Part shown: piece by piece, positions 9,455 to 18,264 of the stretch | Numbering within the stretch: the stretch's first letter is position 1 | Layout of the letters: every line of letters begins with the position of its first letter | From: Aeromonas rivipollensis | Lineage (GTDB): Bacteria; Pseudomonadota; Gammaproteobacteria; Enterobacterales; Aeromonadaceae | Length of the DNA stretch: 64,000 nucleotides | Assembly: GCF_037811135.1 (NCBI RefSeq) | Contig: NZ_CP149130.1 | Span: forward strand, 3,034,501 to 3,098,500 | Reading direction: 5' to 3' | Program-made: the position numbers and the translations under genes | Notes under the pieces: model-generated | The model's input: only the letters and a program-made list of their open reading frames with translations | Told to the model about the DNA's origin: nothing | The model's database searches: none

Positions 9455-10639
9455 TCAGCTCTCGAGGAAGATTACGCTCGATACCATGAGGTTGCCATGG
9501 GCCAGCTCACCGTGAGGCAATCGCCCCTGCTCGCCAAAGGTGAATGGCGTGATAAAGGGGATCTCCCCCAGCCGTTGGCTGAAATGGCCGACGACATCAC
9601 TGAGCGCGTCTCCCAGCGCCAGACGGCAGCCCGCGCAGAACACCACCAGAGCGCCTATGGGCTGCAGGTTCCCCGCCATGCCATATTCGGGTTCGATCCG
9701 CACCGCATTCAGGCTGCGCTGGAGCAGGCCCTCCTGACTGCTGTACATGAGTTGCAGCCGCTCCCCCAACCGGGTTTCGGTAAAGAGGCGCAACCCTTCC
9801 CGCTCGGTCACCGCCTCAGGGTGGGAGAGCTTGTAGTAGGGCATCTCATCGAGGGTCCCGACCTGGCGGGCCAGCGGGGAGAGGGTCGTCTCCCGCAAAA
9901 TGGGGCCCACAGGCCAGGGGCCCTGGCGCTCTGTCCAGCGGGCATAGACCCGGGCTGCCGGTTCATTGTCGATGGTCAGCACCTCGCGGCCATCCAGCGC
10001 GGTAATGGTGCCATGACGTTCGGTGGGCACATAGCCGGAGTGAAACTGGAAGGCCAGCTGGCAATCGGGATAGAGCACCGCCACCACGCAGCCCTGGCGC
10101 CCCTCCCCCTCATCCCAGCACAGCTGCCACTCGCCGGTGACCCCGTCGTCCGCCGCCGAGCCGCCGACGACGGGAACCGTCGCCCCGAACTCGGCATCTA
10201 TGCCCGCCAGCACCGCCTCTTCCTGCCCGGGGCTGGTGTGCAGCAGTATGAGTTGCGGCAACTCGCCGGGACGCCCGCCATCGGCGATGGCGCGGCGCAG
10301 CAACTGGCGCACATCCAGCTCGTCCCCTGCCTGACCGGCCACGCCGTAGGCACCCTTGTCGTCATAGAGGGCCGCCACTGCCAGGCTCCAGCCCAGCCGG
10401 CCATGATGGCCAGCCTGGGTCAGGATACCGCCACAGGAGCTGCACCCGATGAGCCGGGTGTGGGGGAAACGGGCCTTGAGTGCACGGCGCAGTACCGCGG
10501 CATCGTGTGCTTGGGTAAAATAGACCAGCAACAACGACGGGGAATGAGGTGATTGAGCGAGCAACCGTTCAGCTATCTGTTGGGCGGCCAGCGGGGTCGT
10601 CTCGGCAAGAGAGTGAGCCGTCAGGAAGTTCAACACCAT
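9455..10639 (-). CDS. FIST N/C-domain sensor protein, NosP-like
   Basis: Cytoplasmic protein of about 394 residues with FIST_N (about 30-220, with GCSSCGG near residue 66) and FIST_C (about 225-370) domains, and no transmembrane part. Several characterised members, called NosP, bind haem and NO and inhibit a cotranscribed histidine kinase. The gene order here (FIST then hybrid kinase, 18 bp apart) is the same, so a NosP role is a reasonable inference; haem binding is not visible from sequence. The start is unusual: AGGAG directly abuts the ATG at 10639, so the in-frame GTG at 10636 or TTG at 10633 may be the true initiator. It is divergent from ybhK. Confidence 0.87.
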   Translation of the reverse strand: MVLNFLTAHSLAETTPLAAQQIAERLLAQSPHSPSLLLVYFTQAHDAAVLRRALKARFPHTRLIGCSSCGGILTQAGHHGRLGWSLAVAALYDDKGAYGVAGQAGDELDVRQLLRRAIADGGRPGELPQLILLHTSPGQEEAVLAGIDAEFGATVPVVGGSAADDGVTGEWQLCWDEGEGRQGCVVAVLYPDCQLAFQFHSGYVPTERHGTITALDGREVLTIDNEPAARVYARWTERQGPWPVGPILRETTLSPLARQVGTLDEMPYYKLSHPEAVTEREGLRLFTETRLGERLQLMYSSQEGLLQRSLNAVRIEPEYGMAGNLQPIGALVVFCAGCRLALGDALSDVVGHFSQRLGEIPFITPFTFGEQGRLPHGELAHGNLMVSSVIFLES

Positions 10640-10653
10640 CTCCTAGTGGTATG

Positions 10654-10669
10654 TGATGCCGGGGCATCA
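10654..10669. promoter_or_regulatory. Inverted repeat between the FIST gene and ybhK
   Basis: TGATGCCGGGGCATCA has perfect seven-base arms (TGATGCC/GGCATCA) around GG. It lies 15 bp from the FIST start in the divergent promoter region. It could be an operator or a short hairpin; no regulator is assigned. Confidence 0.4.
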
Positions 10670-10751
10670 AGCAAAAATCATACCTTTATCAAACAATTAC
10701 CTGGCCAGGCGGACTAAACTGATGCGCACTGGCCTCCCACAGGATGACTGC

Positions 10752-11675
10752 ATGTGGCAGAAAAATATCAATGACTTCGACCGGGTCGTCGCCATCGGCG
10801 GTGGTCACGGCATGGGTCGGGTGCTCTCTTCCCTCTCGTTTTTAGGCACTCGGCTGACGGGCATAGTCACCACCACGGATGATGGCGGCTCCACCGGACG
10901 CCTGCGCAAGAGCCAGGAGTGCATCGCCTGGGGAGACTTGCGCAACTGCCTCAATCAGCTGGTGACCGAGCCCGGTATCGGCAGCCAGCTGTTCGAATAC
11001 CGCTTCACGGGTCGCGGCGAGCTGGCGGGCCACAACCTCGGCAACCTGATGCTGCTGGCCCTCGACAACCTCTGTGTCCGTCCTCTGGATGCCATCAGGC
11101 TCATCAGCGACATGTTGCACATAGCACCCAGTCTGCTGCCCATGTCCGAGCACCCCACGGATCTGTGTGCCCACACCCTCTGTGGCGATCAGATCCTGGG
11201 GGAAGTCTCCATCGATCAACTCACCACGCCGCCACGGGCCCTGAGCCTGAACCCGGTCGTGCCCGCCACCCGCGAGGCGATCGATGCCCTGAGCCAGGCC
11301 GACATGATCATTCTGGGGCCCGGCAGCTTCCTCACCTCCATCATGCCCCCCCTGTTGCTGAGCGAAATCGCAGAAGCGATCCGCGGCAGCGGCGCAATCG
11401 TCGTCTTCATCAGCAATCTGGTGGCCGAAAACGGGCCGGCTGGCAAGCTGACGCTGTCCCACCAGCATCGCTGGCTGGAAGAGCGGATCGGCCAGGGCCG
11501 GATCGATGCCATCCTGGCCCCCGAAGGCCATGGGGCCCCGGAGCTGCAGCATTGCCTGGTTCAGGCCAGTCTGGGTGAGGCGGCCCTGCCCCATCGCCAC
11601 GATCGCCTCAAGCTTCGACAGGCGCTGGACGAGGTGATACTGAGCTGGTACGCAGAGCGTGACAAGGCGGGCTAA
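10752..11675 (+). CDS. ybhK: YvcK/YbhK family protein (putative gluconeogenesis factor, CofD-like fold)
   Basis: Protein of about 307 residues (E. coli YbhK 302). The N-terminal nucleotide-sugar binding motif VVAIGGGHGMGRVLSSL and TTTDDGGSTGRLRK are family signatures, and DMIILGPGSFLTSIMPPLL lies in the middle. Homologues bind UDP-GlcNAc and support growth on gluconeogenic carbon sources and cell-wall homeostasis; the exact function here is inferred. The start at 10752 has AGGA at seven bases, and an in-frame ATG 10 codons upstream is less likely. It sits as a lone plus-strand gene between the FIST-kinase pair and the Hpt gene. Confidence 0.9.
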   Translation: MWQKNINDFDRVVAIGGGHGMGRVLSSLSFLGTRLTGIVTTTDDGGSTGRLRKSQECIAWGDLRNCLNQLVTEPGIGSQLFEYRFTGRGELAGHNLGNLMLLALDNLCVRPLDAIRLISDMLHIAPSLLPMSEHPTDLCAHTLCGDQILGEVSIDQLTTPPRALSLNPVVPATREAIDALSQADMIILGPGSFLTSIMPPLLLSEIAEAIRGSGAIVVFISNLVAENGPAGKLTLSHQHRWLEERIGQGRIDAILAPEGHGAPELQHCLVQASLGEAALPHRHDRLKLRQALDEVILSWYAERDKAG

Positions 11676-11689
11676 TCCGCCAGTGCGAC

Positions 11690-12025
11690 CTAGTGATACT
11701 TGGCCAGATGGGAAAACACCTGCGGCAGGGAGTGCTCGAGCTGCTCGAGCAAGCGACCAGCCTCCTCCACATCCTCCCGGCGACAGGCGAGCTCCAGCGC
11801 CATCACTTGCCGATAGCTGGGCTCGGCACCGTAACTGCCACAAGAGGACTTCATGCTGTGGGCGAGGCGGGCCAGGGCGGTCCAGTCCCGCTGATCAAAG
11901 AGCGGCCTGAGCTGGGCAAGTTGCCCGCCCACCTCCTCGACGAACACCGAGATGACGACCGGCATCATGTCGTGACCTATGTCATCTGCCAGTTGTCTCA
12001 GCACTTTCTGATCCAGCCACTCCAT
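11690..12025 (-). CDS. Hpt phosphotransfer-domain protein
   Basis: Small all-helical protein of 111 residues with the Hpt signature LARLAHSMKSSCGSYGA, placing the phospho-accepting His at residue 56. It has no other domain. Such proteins carry phosphate between a hybrid kinase receiver and a separate response regulator. The nearest hybrid kinase is the NosP-associated one at 7355-9436 on the same strand, separated only by the convergent ybhK. Pairing with that kinase is an inference from position and from known NosP relays that use HptB or LuxU. It ends 14 bp from the ybhK stop. Confidence 0.88.
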   Translation of the reverse strand: MEWLDQKVLRQLADDIGHDMMPVVISVFVEEVGGQLAQLRPLFDQRDWTALARLAHSMKSSCGSYGAEPSYRQVMALELACRREDVEEAGRLLEQLEHSLPQVFSHLAKYH

Positions 12026-12190
12026 CTTCTCTTCCCTATGATGGTATTCAAACAGACCACAATATAGCCGACCCGCACACCGACTGTCACCCGCTCTGCG
12101 GCGAGAGTCGGTTGAAGCGGCGTGCCGCCATCAGAATGTGAGCCAATTCAAGTTATCAACACGCAGTTCCAGGCAGGAAAGAGATAAATG

Positions 12191-12219
12191 TTGTCACAAA
12201 ATTAACAATGACATAACAA
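12191..12219 (+). promoter_or_regulatory. Candidate sigma-70 promoter of a short transcript
   Basis: TTGTCA (12191-12196) and TAACAA (12214-12219) are separated by 17 bp. Predicted transcription would begin near 12226 and run into the strong terminator at 12293-12325. Confidence 0.45.
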
Positions 12220-12225
12220 TACAAG

Positions 12226-12325
12226 CCATGAGAATGATGCGGCTCAGCAACACCTCTCTCATCCCTTTTTGCCTGTATGGCTGCTGCGAAGAACCAGGGT
12301 AGGATTCTACCCTGGTATTTTTTTT
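12226..12325 (+). ncRNA. Candidate small RNA (about 100 nt) between the Hpt gene and yafJ
   Basis: A plausible promoter is followed about 70 nt later by a perfect ten-pair terminator hairpin and eight Ts on the plus strand. No plus-strand gene is present, since both neighbours are on the minus strand. A 24-codon open frame from ATG at 12228 ends with TAG inside the terminator stem. It has no ribosome binding site, so an RNA or a leaderless micro-ORF are both possible. It matches no sRNA that I recognise. Confidence 0.4.
12293..12325 (+). terminator. Strong intrinsic terminator
   Basis: ACCAGGGTAG-GATT-CTACCCTGGT forms a perfect ten-pair stem, followed by A and eight Ts on the plus strand. 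On the minus strand it would also lie just after the yafJ stop, but there the hairpin is followed by TCTTCGC, so the orientation favours plus-strand termination. Confidence 0.85.
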
Positions 12326-13121
12326 ATTGGCTGGTCAGCAGCTTGGCTGCATTGCCGTATTCCAGCTCACCCAGCCTGAACAGGCAGAACTCCCCGGGCG
12401 CCATCTTCACCCAGCTCTCATTGCCGGTGAGCGGGCGGGTGGCTATCAGCGTCACCACGTCATTTGGGGTGGTCTCGCTCTGGAAGTCGATGGCCACATC
12501 TTCATCCAGCAGGCGGGCCTCGCCAAAGGGGGCCCGGCGGGTCAACCAGTAGAGGTTGTTGCTGCAATAGGTCATCACGAACTCCCCATCCGACAGCAGC
12601 ATGTTGAATACCCCGAGTCCGCGCAGCTCGTCACACAGGGTCGCGAGATAGCGGAACATGGCAGGGAAGTTAGCCGGACGCTTGGGGTATTTCTGCTCCA
12701 GCCTGTCGAGCAGCCAGCAGAAGGCGTGCTCGCTGTCGGTGTCCCCCACAGGACGGTGGCGCCCGGTCCGCAACCCCTTGTAGCCAGTCAGCTGGCCGTT
12801 GTGAGCAAAGGTCCAGTAGCGTCCCCACAGTTCGCGGGTGAAGGGGTGGGTATTCTCCAGCGACACGCATCCCCGGTTGGCCTGCCGGATATGGCTGACC
12901 ACGGCGCGGCTCTTGATGGGCAGCGCCTGCACCAGCTTGGCGATGGGTGACTGGGCACTGGGTTCGGGATCCTTGAAGGTGCGAAAGCCTCGCCCCTCGT
13001 AGAAGGTGATCCCCCAGCCATCCTTGTGGGGGCCTGTCTTGCCGCCCCGCAGCATCAGCCCGGTAAAGCTGAAGCAGATGTCGGTCGGCACATTGGCGCT
13101 CATGCCGAGCAGTTCGCACAT
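12324..13121 (-). CDS. yafJ: Class II glutamine amidotransferase, YafJ type
   Basis: Protein of 265 residues (E. coli YafJ about 255). It begins MCELLGMS, so Cys2 becomes the N-terminal nucleophile after Met removal. Ntn-amidotransferase motifs include KDGWGITFYEG, VSHIRQANRG and WTFAHNGQL. The family hydrolyses glutamine, and the acceptor substrate of YafJ is unproven. The ATG has GGGAG at five bases. It is apparently a single-gene unit upstream of the plus-strand terminator. Confidence 0.92.
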   Translation of the reverse strand: MCELLGMSANVPTDICFSFTGLMLRGGKTGPHKDGWGITFYEGRGFRTFKDPEPSAQSPIAKLVQALPIKSRAVVSHIRQANRGCVSLENTHPFTRELWGRYWTFAHNGQLTGYKGLRTGRHRPVGDTDSEHAFCWLLDRLEQKYPKRPANFPAMFRYLATLCDELRGLGVFNMLLSDGEFVMTYCSNNLYWLTRRAPFGEARLLDEDVAIDFQSETTPNDVVTLIATRPLTGNESWVKMAPGEFCLFRLGELEYGNAAKLLTSQ

Positions 13122-13243
13122 GTCCAGTCCACTCCCTGAATTAATTGATCATCTCTGCGCCAATCAGCGAACTTAAGCTGGATACGAGGCGCCAGGAGCG
13201 GTCACTAGAGCCCCCGGCAGCCCCACCCGCCCTCTTTCTCTGA

Positions 13244-13822
13244 TTACTTGGCCATCTCTTTTTCGACCAGCTGGATCAGGATGTGAATGACCTTGATGTG
13301 CACTTCCTGGATGCGGTCGGCATAGCCGAAGTGCGGCACCCGGATCTCGACATCGGCCAGACCCGCCATCTTGCCACCGTCCTTGCCGGTCAGGGCAATC
13401 ACCTTCATGCCCTTGGCACGGGCGGCCTCGATGGCTTTCAGGATGTTGCCGGAATTGCCGCTGGTGGAGATGCCGAGCAGCACGTCGCCGCGACGGCCGA
13501 CCGCTTCCACGTAGCGGGAGAAGACATAGTCATAGCCAAAGTCGTTGGAGACGCAGGAGAGGTGGCTGGGATCGGAAATGGCGATGCCGGCATAGCCAGG
13601 ACGGTTCTCGCGATAGCGGCCGGTCAGCTCTTCGGCAAAGTGCATGGCGTCGCAGTGGGAGCCGCCGTTGCCGCAGGAGAGCACCTTGCCCTCTTCCTTG
13701 AAAGAGTCAGCCAGCAGTTTGGCGGCCGCCTCTATGTTCTTCAGATTTTGCTCATCGGCCAGAAAGGCCTGGAGCACGCCGGCAGCTTCGGTCAATTCAT
13801 TGCGGATAAGTTCTTGGTACAT
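13244..13822 (-). CDS. gmhA: Sedoheptulose-7-phosphate isomerase GmhA
   Basis: Converts sedoheptulose 7-phosphate to D-glycero-manno-heptose 7-phosphate, the first step of LPS core heptose synthesis, in the cytoplasm. It has 192 residues, the same as E. coli. SIS-domain signatures are [33 protein letters not shown] and [11 protein letters not shown], ending [18 protein letters not shown]. The start [10 protein letters not shown] matches the family, and the longer upstream extension does not. The gene stands alone, with fadE divergent. Confidence 0.96.
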   Translation of the reverse strand: MYQELIRNELTEAAGVLQAFLADEQNLKNIEAAAKLLADSFKEEGKVLSCGNGGSHCDAMHFAEELTGRYRENRPGYAGIAISDPSHLSCVSNDFGYDYVFSRYVEAVGRRGDVLLGISTSGNSGNILKAIEAARAKGMKVIALTGKDGGKMAGLADVEIRVPHFGYADRIQEVHIKVIHILIQLVEKEMAK

Positions 13823-13966
13823 GGCGTCTGATGTCTCTTTGTATCGTCCAACATAGGGTTCTGCATTGTCGCACAAGCCAATCCAATCGTCGCCCCCCGC
13901 CCGCCATGATGCGGCCCCGGTACGTTAGGCCGATCACGGTGTCAAGGTAACGAGCTTGTAAACATC

Positions 13967-13995
13967 TTGATAATTTTGTGCGCATGAATTACAAC
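13967..13995 (+). promoter_or_regulatory. Candidate fadE promoter
   Basis: TTGATA (13967-13972) and TACAAC (13990-13995) are separated by 17 bp, about 85 bp before the fadE start and just upstream of a FadR-like site. Confidence 0.4.
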
Positions 13996-14011
13996 AGGGG
14001 CCATATCCAAC

Positions 14012-14022
14012 AGGTCAGACCT
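14012..14022 (+). promoter_or_regulatory. Candidate FadR operator upstream of fadE
   Basis: AGGTCAGACCT is an odd-length dyad matching the core of the FadR consensus (TGGTCNGACC). It sits downstream of the candidate promoter, where FadR binding would repress fadE in the absence of long-chain acyl-CoA, as known in E. coli. Confidence 0.6.
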
Positions 14023-14078
14023 CTGGATCAGTTAACCCACGTTTCCCCAACTTCGGCAACTCATGCAAGGAGCGAAAA

Positions 14079-16535
14079 ATGACGACGACCCTCACTCTGT
14101 TCGGGGTGATCCTGGTGATCGGCGCCATGGCTTACCGCCGGGCGTCACTGTTCACCTCCACGCTTGCCACGGCCGCCGCCCTGGTCGCTGGCGCCCTCTA
14201 TGGCCATGTGCCCCTGCTGGTGTGGGTGCTGTTCGCGGTGATCGCCATCCCGCTCAATCTGGTGGAGTTTCGTCGCAACCAGCTGACCAAACCCCTGTTC
14301 AAGATCTACAAGTCCATCATGCCGGAGATGTCCCGCACCGAGAAGGAAGCCATAGAGGCGGGTACCACCTGGTGGGAAGCGGATCTCTTTGCCGGCAACC
14401 CGAACTGGAAGAAACTGCACGCCATCCCGGTCAGCACGCTGTCAGCCGAAGAGCAGGCCTTCATGGACGGGCCGGTTGAAGAAGTGTGCCGCATGGTCAA
14501 CGACTGGGAAGTGACCCACGAGCGGGCCGACCTCTCCCCCGAGGTGTGGCAGTACCTGAAGGACCACAAGTTCTTCGCCATGATCATCAAGAAGAAGTAC
14601 GGTGGCCTGGAGTTCTCCGCCTACGCCCAGTCCTGCGTACTGCAAAAACTGTGCGGCGCCAGCGCCGTGCTCGCCTCCACCGTCGGCGTGCCCAACTCGC
14701 TGGGCCCGGGCGAGCTGCTGCAACACTACGGTACCGAAGAGCAGAAAGACCACTACCTGCCACGCCTGGCCGTCGGCAAGGAGATCCCCTGCTTCGCCCT
14801 GACCAGTCCGGAAGCAGGCTCGGATGCGGGCTCCATCCCCGACTTCGGCATTGTCTGCAAAGGCGAGTGGGAAGGGGAAGAGGTGCTCGGCATGCGCCTG
14901 ACCTGGAACAAGCGCTACATCACCTTGGCCCCTATCGCCACTGTGCTGGGGCTGGCCTTCAAGCTGCGCGACCCGGATCACCTGCTGGGTGAGGAAGAGG
15001 AGCTTGGAATTACCTGTGCCCTGATCCCCACCGACATCAAGGGCGTCGAGATAGGCCGCCGTCACTTCCCCCTCAACGTGCCGTTCCAGAACGGGCCGAC
15101 CAAGGGGAACGATGTCTTCGTACCGCTGGACTTCATCATCGGCGGCCCGGCCATGGCCGGTCAGGGCTGGCGCATGCTGGTGGAGTGTCTGTCGGTCGGT
15201 CGCGGCATCACCCTGCCCTCCAACAGCACGGGCGGCGTCAAGATGCTGGCCCTGGCCACCGGCGCCTACAGCCGCATCCGTCGCCAGTTCAAGCTGCCCA
15301 TCGGCAAGATGGAAGGCATTGAAGAGCCGCTGGCACGCCTGGGCGGCAACGCCTACATCATGGGCGCCGCCGCCAAGCTGACGGTGACCGGCATCGATCT
15401 GGGCGAGAAGCCGTCCGTCATCTCTGCCATCGTCAAGTACCACCTCACCGACCGTGCCCAGAAGTGCATCATAGATGCCATGGACATCCACGGCGGCAAG
15501 GCCATCTGCATGGGTCCGAACAACTACCTGGCCCGCGGCTATCAGGGTGCGCCCATCGCAGTCACCGTAGAGGGTGCCAATATCCTGACCCGCAGCATGA
15601 TCATCTACGGTCAGGGTGCCATCCGCTGCCATCCTTACGTGCTGCCGGAGATGCTGGCCGCCAGCCATCCTGATCAGGAAGTGGCCCTCAAGCAGTTCGA
15701 CAAGGCGGTGTTCAGCCATGTCGGCTTCGCCATCAGCAACCTGGTGCGCAGCTTCTGGCTGGGTCTGACCGGCGCCCGCTTCGCCTCAGCCCCCTACAGG
15801 GATCAGACCAAGGGCTACTACCAGCAGCTCTCGCGCCTCAGCGCCAACCTGGCCTTCCTGTCCGACATGGCCATGGGCACCCTGGGTGGCGAGCTCAAGC
15901 GCAAGGAGCGGGTCTCCGCCCGCCTCGGCGACGTGCTGAGCCAGCTCTATCTCGCCTCCAGCGCCCTCAAGCGCTATCAGGATGAGGGACGCCAGCAGGC
16001 CGACCTGCCGCTGCTGCACTGGGCGCTGCAAGACGCCATGTTCAAGGCACAGGAAGCCATCGACGAGTTGCTGCGCAACTTCCCGAATCGCTGGATTGGC
16101 CTGGCCCTGCGCGTCATAGTGTTGCCGCTGGGTCGCGACCTGAATCGCCCCTCCGACAAGCTGGACAGCCAGGTCGCCCGCCTGCTGCAGACCCCGAGTG
16201 CTACCCGCGACCGTCTGGCCGAAGGGCAGTACCTCACCCGAGAAGAGGGCAACCCCTTCGGGTTGCTGGAGCAGGCCCTCGATGACGTGCTGACCGCCGA
16301 GCCGCTGTTTGACAAGGTGTGCAAGGCAGAAGGCCGCAAGCGTCCCTTCACCCAGCTGGACAAGGTGGCAGACGCCGGCCTGGCCCTTGGCGTCATCAAC
16401 CAGACCGAGGCCGACTTGCTGCGCCGAGCCGAAGAGAGTCGCCTGCGCACCATCAACGTCGATGACTTCGACCCCATCGACCTGGTGGCCAACAAGGCGC
16501 TGTTTGAAGCCTCCGCCTATCACAGGGCAGCCTGA
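14079..16535 (+). CDS. fadE: Acyl-CoA dehydrogenase FadE
   Basis: Catalyses the first, flavin-dependent step of fatty-acid beta-oxidation (acyl-CoA to trans-2-enoyl-CoA). It has 818 residues, near the 814 of E. coli FadE. Two hydrophobic N-terminal segments (about 4-55) suggest membrane attachment. The acyl-CoA dehydrogenase core follows, with [14 protein letters not shown], the [11 protein letters not shown] region and [20 protein letters not shown], and then the long C-terminal domain typical of FadE. The ATG has AAGGAG at normal spacing. It is monocistronic, with a FadR-like site upstream and a terminator downstream. Confidence 0.96.
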   Translation: MTTTLTLFGVILVIGAMAYRRASLFTSTLATAAALVAGALYGHVPLLVWVLFAVIAIPLNLVEFRRNQLTKPLFKIYKSIMPEMSRTEKEAIEAGTTWWEADLFAGNPNWKKLHAIPVSTLSAEEQAFMDGPVEEVCRMVNDWEVTHERADLSPEVWQYLKDHKFFAMIIKKKYGGLEFSAYAQSCVLQKLCGASAVLASTVGVPNSLGPGELLQHYGTEEQKDHYLPRLAVGKEIPCFALTSPEAGSDAGSIPDFGIVCKGEWEGEEVLGMRLTWNKRYITLAPIATVLGLAFKLRDPDHLLGEEEELGITCALIPTDIKGVEIGRRHFPLNVPFQNGPTKGNDVFVPLDFIIGGPAMAGQGWRMLVECLSVGRGITLPSNSTGGVKMLALATGAYSRIRRQFKLPIGKMEGIEEPLARLGGNAYIMGAAAKLTVTGIDLGEKPSVISAIVKYHLTDRAQKCIIDAMDIHGGKAICMGPNNYLARGYQGAPIAVTVEGANILTRSMIIYGQGAIRCHPYVLPEMLAASHPDQEVALKQFDKAVFSHVGFAISNLVRSFWLGLTGARFASAPYRDQTKGYYQQLSRLSANLAFLSDMAMGTLGGELKRKERVSARLGDVLSQLYLASSALKRYQDEGRQQADLPLLHWALQDAMFKAQEAIDELLRNFPNRWIGLALRVIVLPLGRDLNRPSDKLDSQVARLLQTPSATRDRLAEGQYLTREEGNPFGLLEQALDDVLTAEPLFDKVCKAEGRKRPFTQLDKVADAGLALGVINQTEADLLRRAEESRLRTINVDDFDPIDLVANKALFEASAYHRAA

Positions 16536-16548
16536 TGCCATGAATGCC

Positions 16549-16576
16549 AAAACGCCTCCTTCGTGGAGGCGTTTTT
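16549..16576 (+). terminator. Intrinsic terminator of fadE
   Basis: AAAACGCCTCC and GGAGGCGTTTTT form a stem with a five-base loop and T run, 13 bp after the fadE stop. Confidence 0.9.
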
Positions 16577-16708
16577 CATGCTGGCATCTGCCCGGCAACC
16601 CCGGATGGAGAAAGAGCGACCCGCTGGATCATATTTTGGATATCAATCCGTTTCCTAACTTGAATGAAGCGGTTAAGGTAAGCACAGGATCACAAACAGG
16701 ATTGCGTA

Positions 16709-18226
16709 ATGGATGATCAAATCCTGATAATTGACGATGAAGATCTGCCCCAGACAGCACCGCGCCCCGCCGGCTGGAAGGTGATGATAGTGGACGATGA
16801 GCCCGAGGTGCATCGCATCACCAAGATTACCCTGAGCAAGTTTGAGTTCGACGGCAAGCCCATCGATTTTCTGCACGCCTATTCCGCCGCCGAAGCCAAG
16901 ACACTGCTCGCCGCTACACCGGATGTCGCCCTGCTATTGCTCGATGTCGTCATGGAAGCCGATCACGCTGGTCTCGAGGTGGTCAAGTTCGTGCGCGACG
17001 AGCTGCAAAACAAGATGGTGCGCATAGTGCTGCGTACCGGCCAACCCGGTCAGGCACCGGAAGATGACGTCGTCACCAACTACGACATCAACGACTACAA
17101 GGACAAAACCGAGCTCACCTCCCAGAAGCTGCGCACCCTGCTGCGCGCCAGCCTGCGTTCCTACCGGGACATTCGCACCCTGGAGAGCAATCGCCAGGGG
17201 CTGGAGAAAGTCATCGAAGCCTCCAAGGGGATCTTCGAGCAACGGGCCCTGCGGCAGTTCGTCGAAGGGGCCCAGACCCAACTCAGCGCCCTGCTCAATC
17301 TGGAAGAGTCCCAGATCTACGACGTGAAGCATCTGGCCTACGAGGTGCGGGATCAGGTGCTGGAGCCCCTGCTCAGCGACAGTCCGGCACTGCTGCTCTC
17401 TGACGCTCCGGGCATACTGCGTTGCGCCATGACCAAGGGCGCCAACGTCTACGATGGCAACCAGTTGGTACTCTATTGCCAGAACCCCCGTCACCACCTG
17501 TTGTTCCACATCGAGACAACCCGCCCTCTCAGCCAGATGGATACCGGCCTGCTGAGCCTGTTCACTGAGAACATCATAGTGGCGCTGGAGAACATCCGGC
17601 TCAACGAGGTGATCGGCGACAACCAGCGCGAGATCATCTACCGCATCGGCGAACTGGTGGAGAGTCGTTCCAAGGAGTCCGGCCTGCACGTCAAGCGGGT
17701 GGCACTCTACACCGAGCTGTTCTGCCAGCTACTCGACATGAACGAAGACAGGTGCGAGCTCATCAAGCGCGCCTCTCCCCTGCACGACATCGGCAAGGTG
17801 GGGATCCCGGATGCCATCCTGCACAAGCCGGGCAAGCTCACCCCGGATGAGTGGGAGATCATGAAGACCCACGCCCAGCTGGGGCAGGACATGCTCTCCG
17901 GCAGCGATCTCGCGCTGTTCCAGATAGGGGCCACCATAGCCGGCAATCACCACGAGAAGTGGAACGGCACCGGCTACCCCCGTGGACTCAAGGGAGAGGC
18001 CATCCCCCTGGAGGGACGAATAGTCGCGCTGGCGGACGTGTTCGATGCCCTGGGGTCGGATCGCTGCTACAAGCAGGCCTGGCCACTTGATGAGGTGCTG
18101 GCATTGATCAGAGCTGAGAAGGGAGAGCACTTCGATCCCCTGCTGGTGGATCTGATGCTGGCCAACCTCGAGAAGTTCCTCGAGATCCGCGAGCAGTACA
18201 AGGACATCTATATCGGCGCCCACTGA
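16709..18226 (+). CDS. Response regulator with DUF3369 and HD-GYP domain (cyclic-di-GMP phosphodiesterase)
   Basis: Protein of 505 residues. A receiver domain comes first (VMIVDDEPEV, phospho-acceptor Asp79 in LLLLDVVME), then a DUF3369 region (about 160-310) and HD-GYP. The catalytic motifs are intact: HDIGK (His359/Asp360), HHEKWNGTGYPRGL and LADVFDALGSDRCYK. HD-GYP enzymes hydrolyse cyclic-di-GMP, lowering biofilm formation. No kinase lies next to it, so it is an orphan regulator and may be fed by a distant phosphorelay. AGGA lies at seven bases from the start. A short tail before the receiver (MDDQILIIDDEDL) looks like a partial repeat of the receiver start. Confidence 0.92.
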   Translation: MDDQILIIDDEDLPQTAPRPAGWKVMIVDDEPEVHRITKITLSKFEFDGKPIDFLHAYSAAEAKTLLAATPDVALLLLDVVMEADHAGLEVVKFVRDELQNKMVRIVLRTGQPGQAPEDDVVTNYDINDYKDKTELTSQKLRTLLRASLRSYRDIRTLESNRQGLEKVIEASKGIFEQRALRQFVEGAQTQLSALLNLEESQIYDVKHLAYEVRDQVLEPLLSDSPALLLSDAPGILRCAMTKGANVYDGNQLVLYCQNPRHHLLFHIETTRPLSQMDTGLLSLFTENIIVALENIRLNEVIGDNQREIIYRIGELVESRSKESGLHVKRVALYTELFCQLLDMNEDRCELIKRASPLHDIGKVGIPDAILHKPGKLTPDEWEIMKTHAQLGQDMLSGSDLALFQIGATIAGNHHEKWNGTGYPRGLKGEAIPLEGRIVALADVFDALGSDRCYKQAWPLDEVLALIRAEKGEHFDPLLVDLMLANLEKFLEIREQYKDIYIGAH

Positions 18227-18264
18227 GATAGGGATGTCCAGCGAGCCGCCACCTCGCCATCACG

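Noticed and set aside
7820..10552. A 910-codon open frame on the plus strand across the kinase and FIST genes
   Set aside because: It is antisense to two well-defined genes. Its composition is rich in His, Gln, Leu and Gly, typical of reverse-frame reading in GC-rich DNA, and it has no family features.
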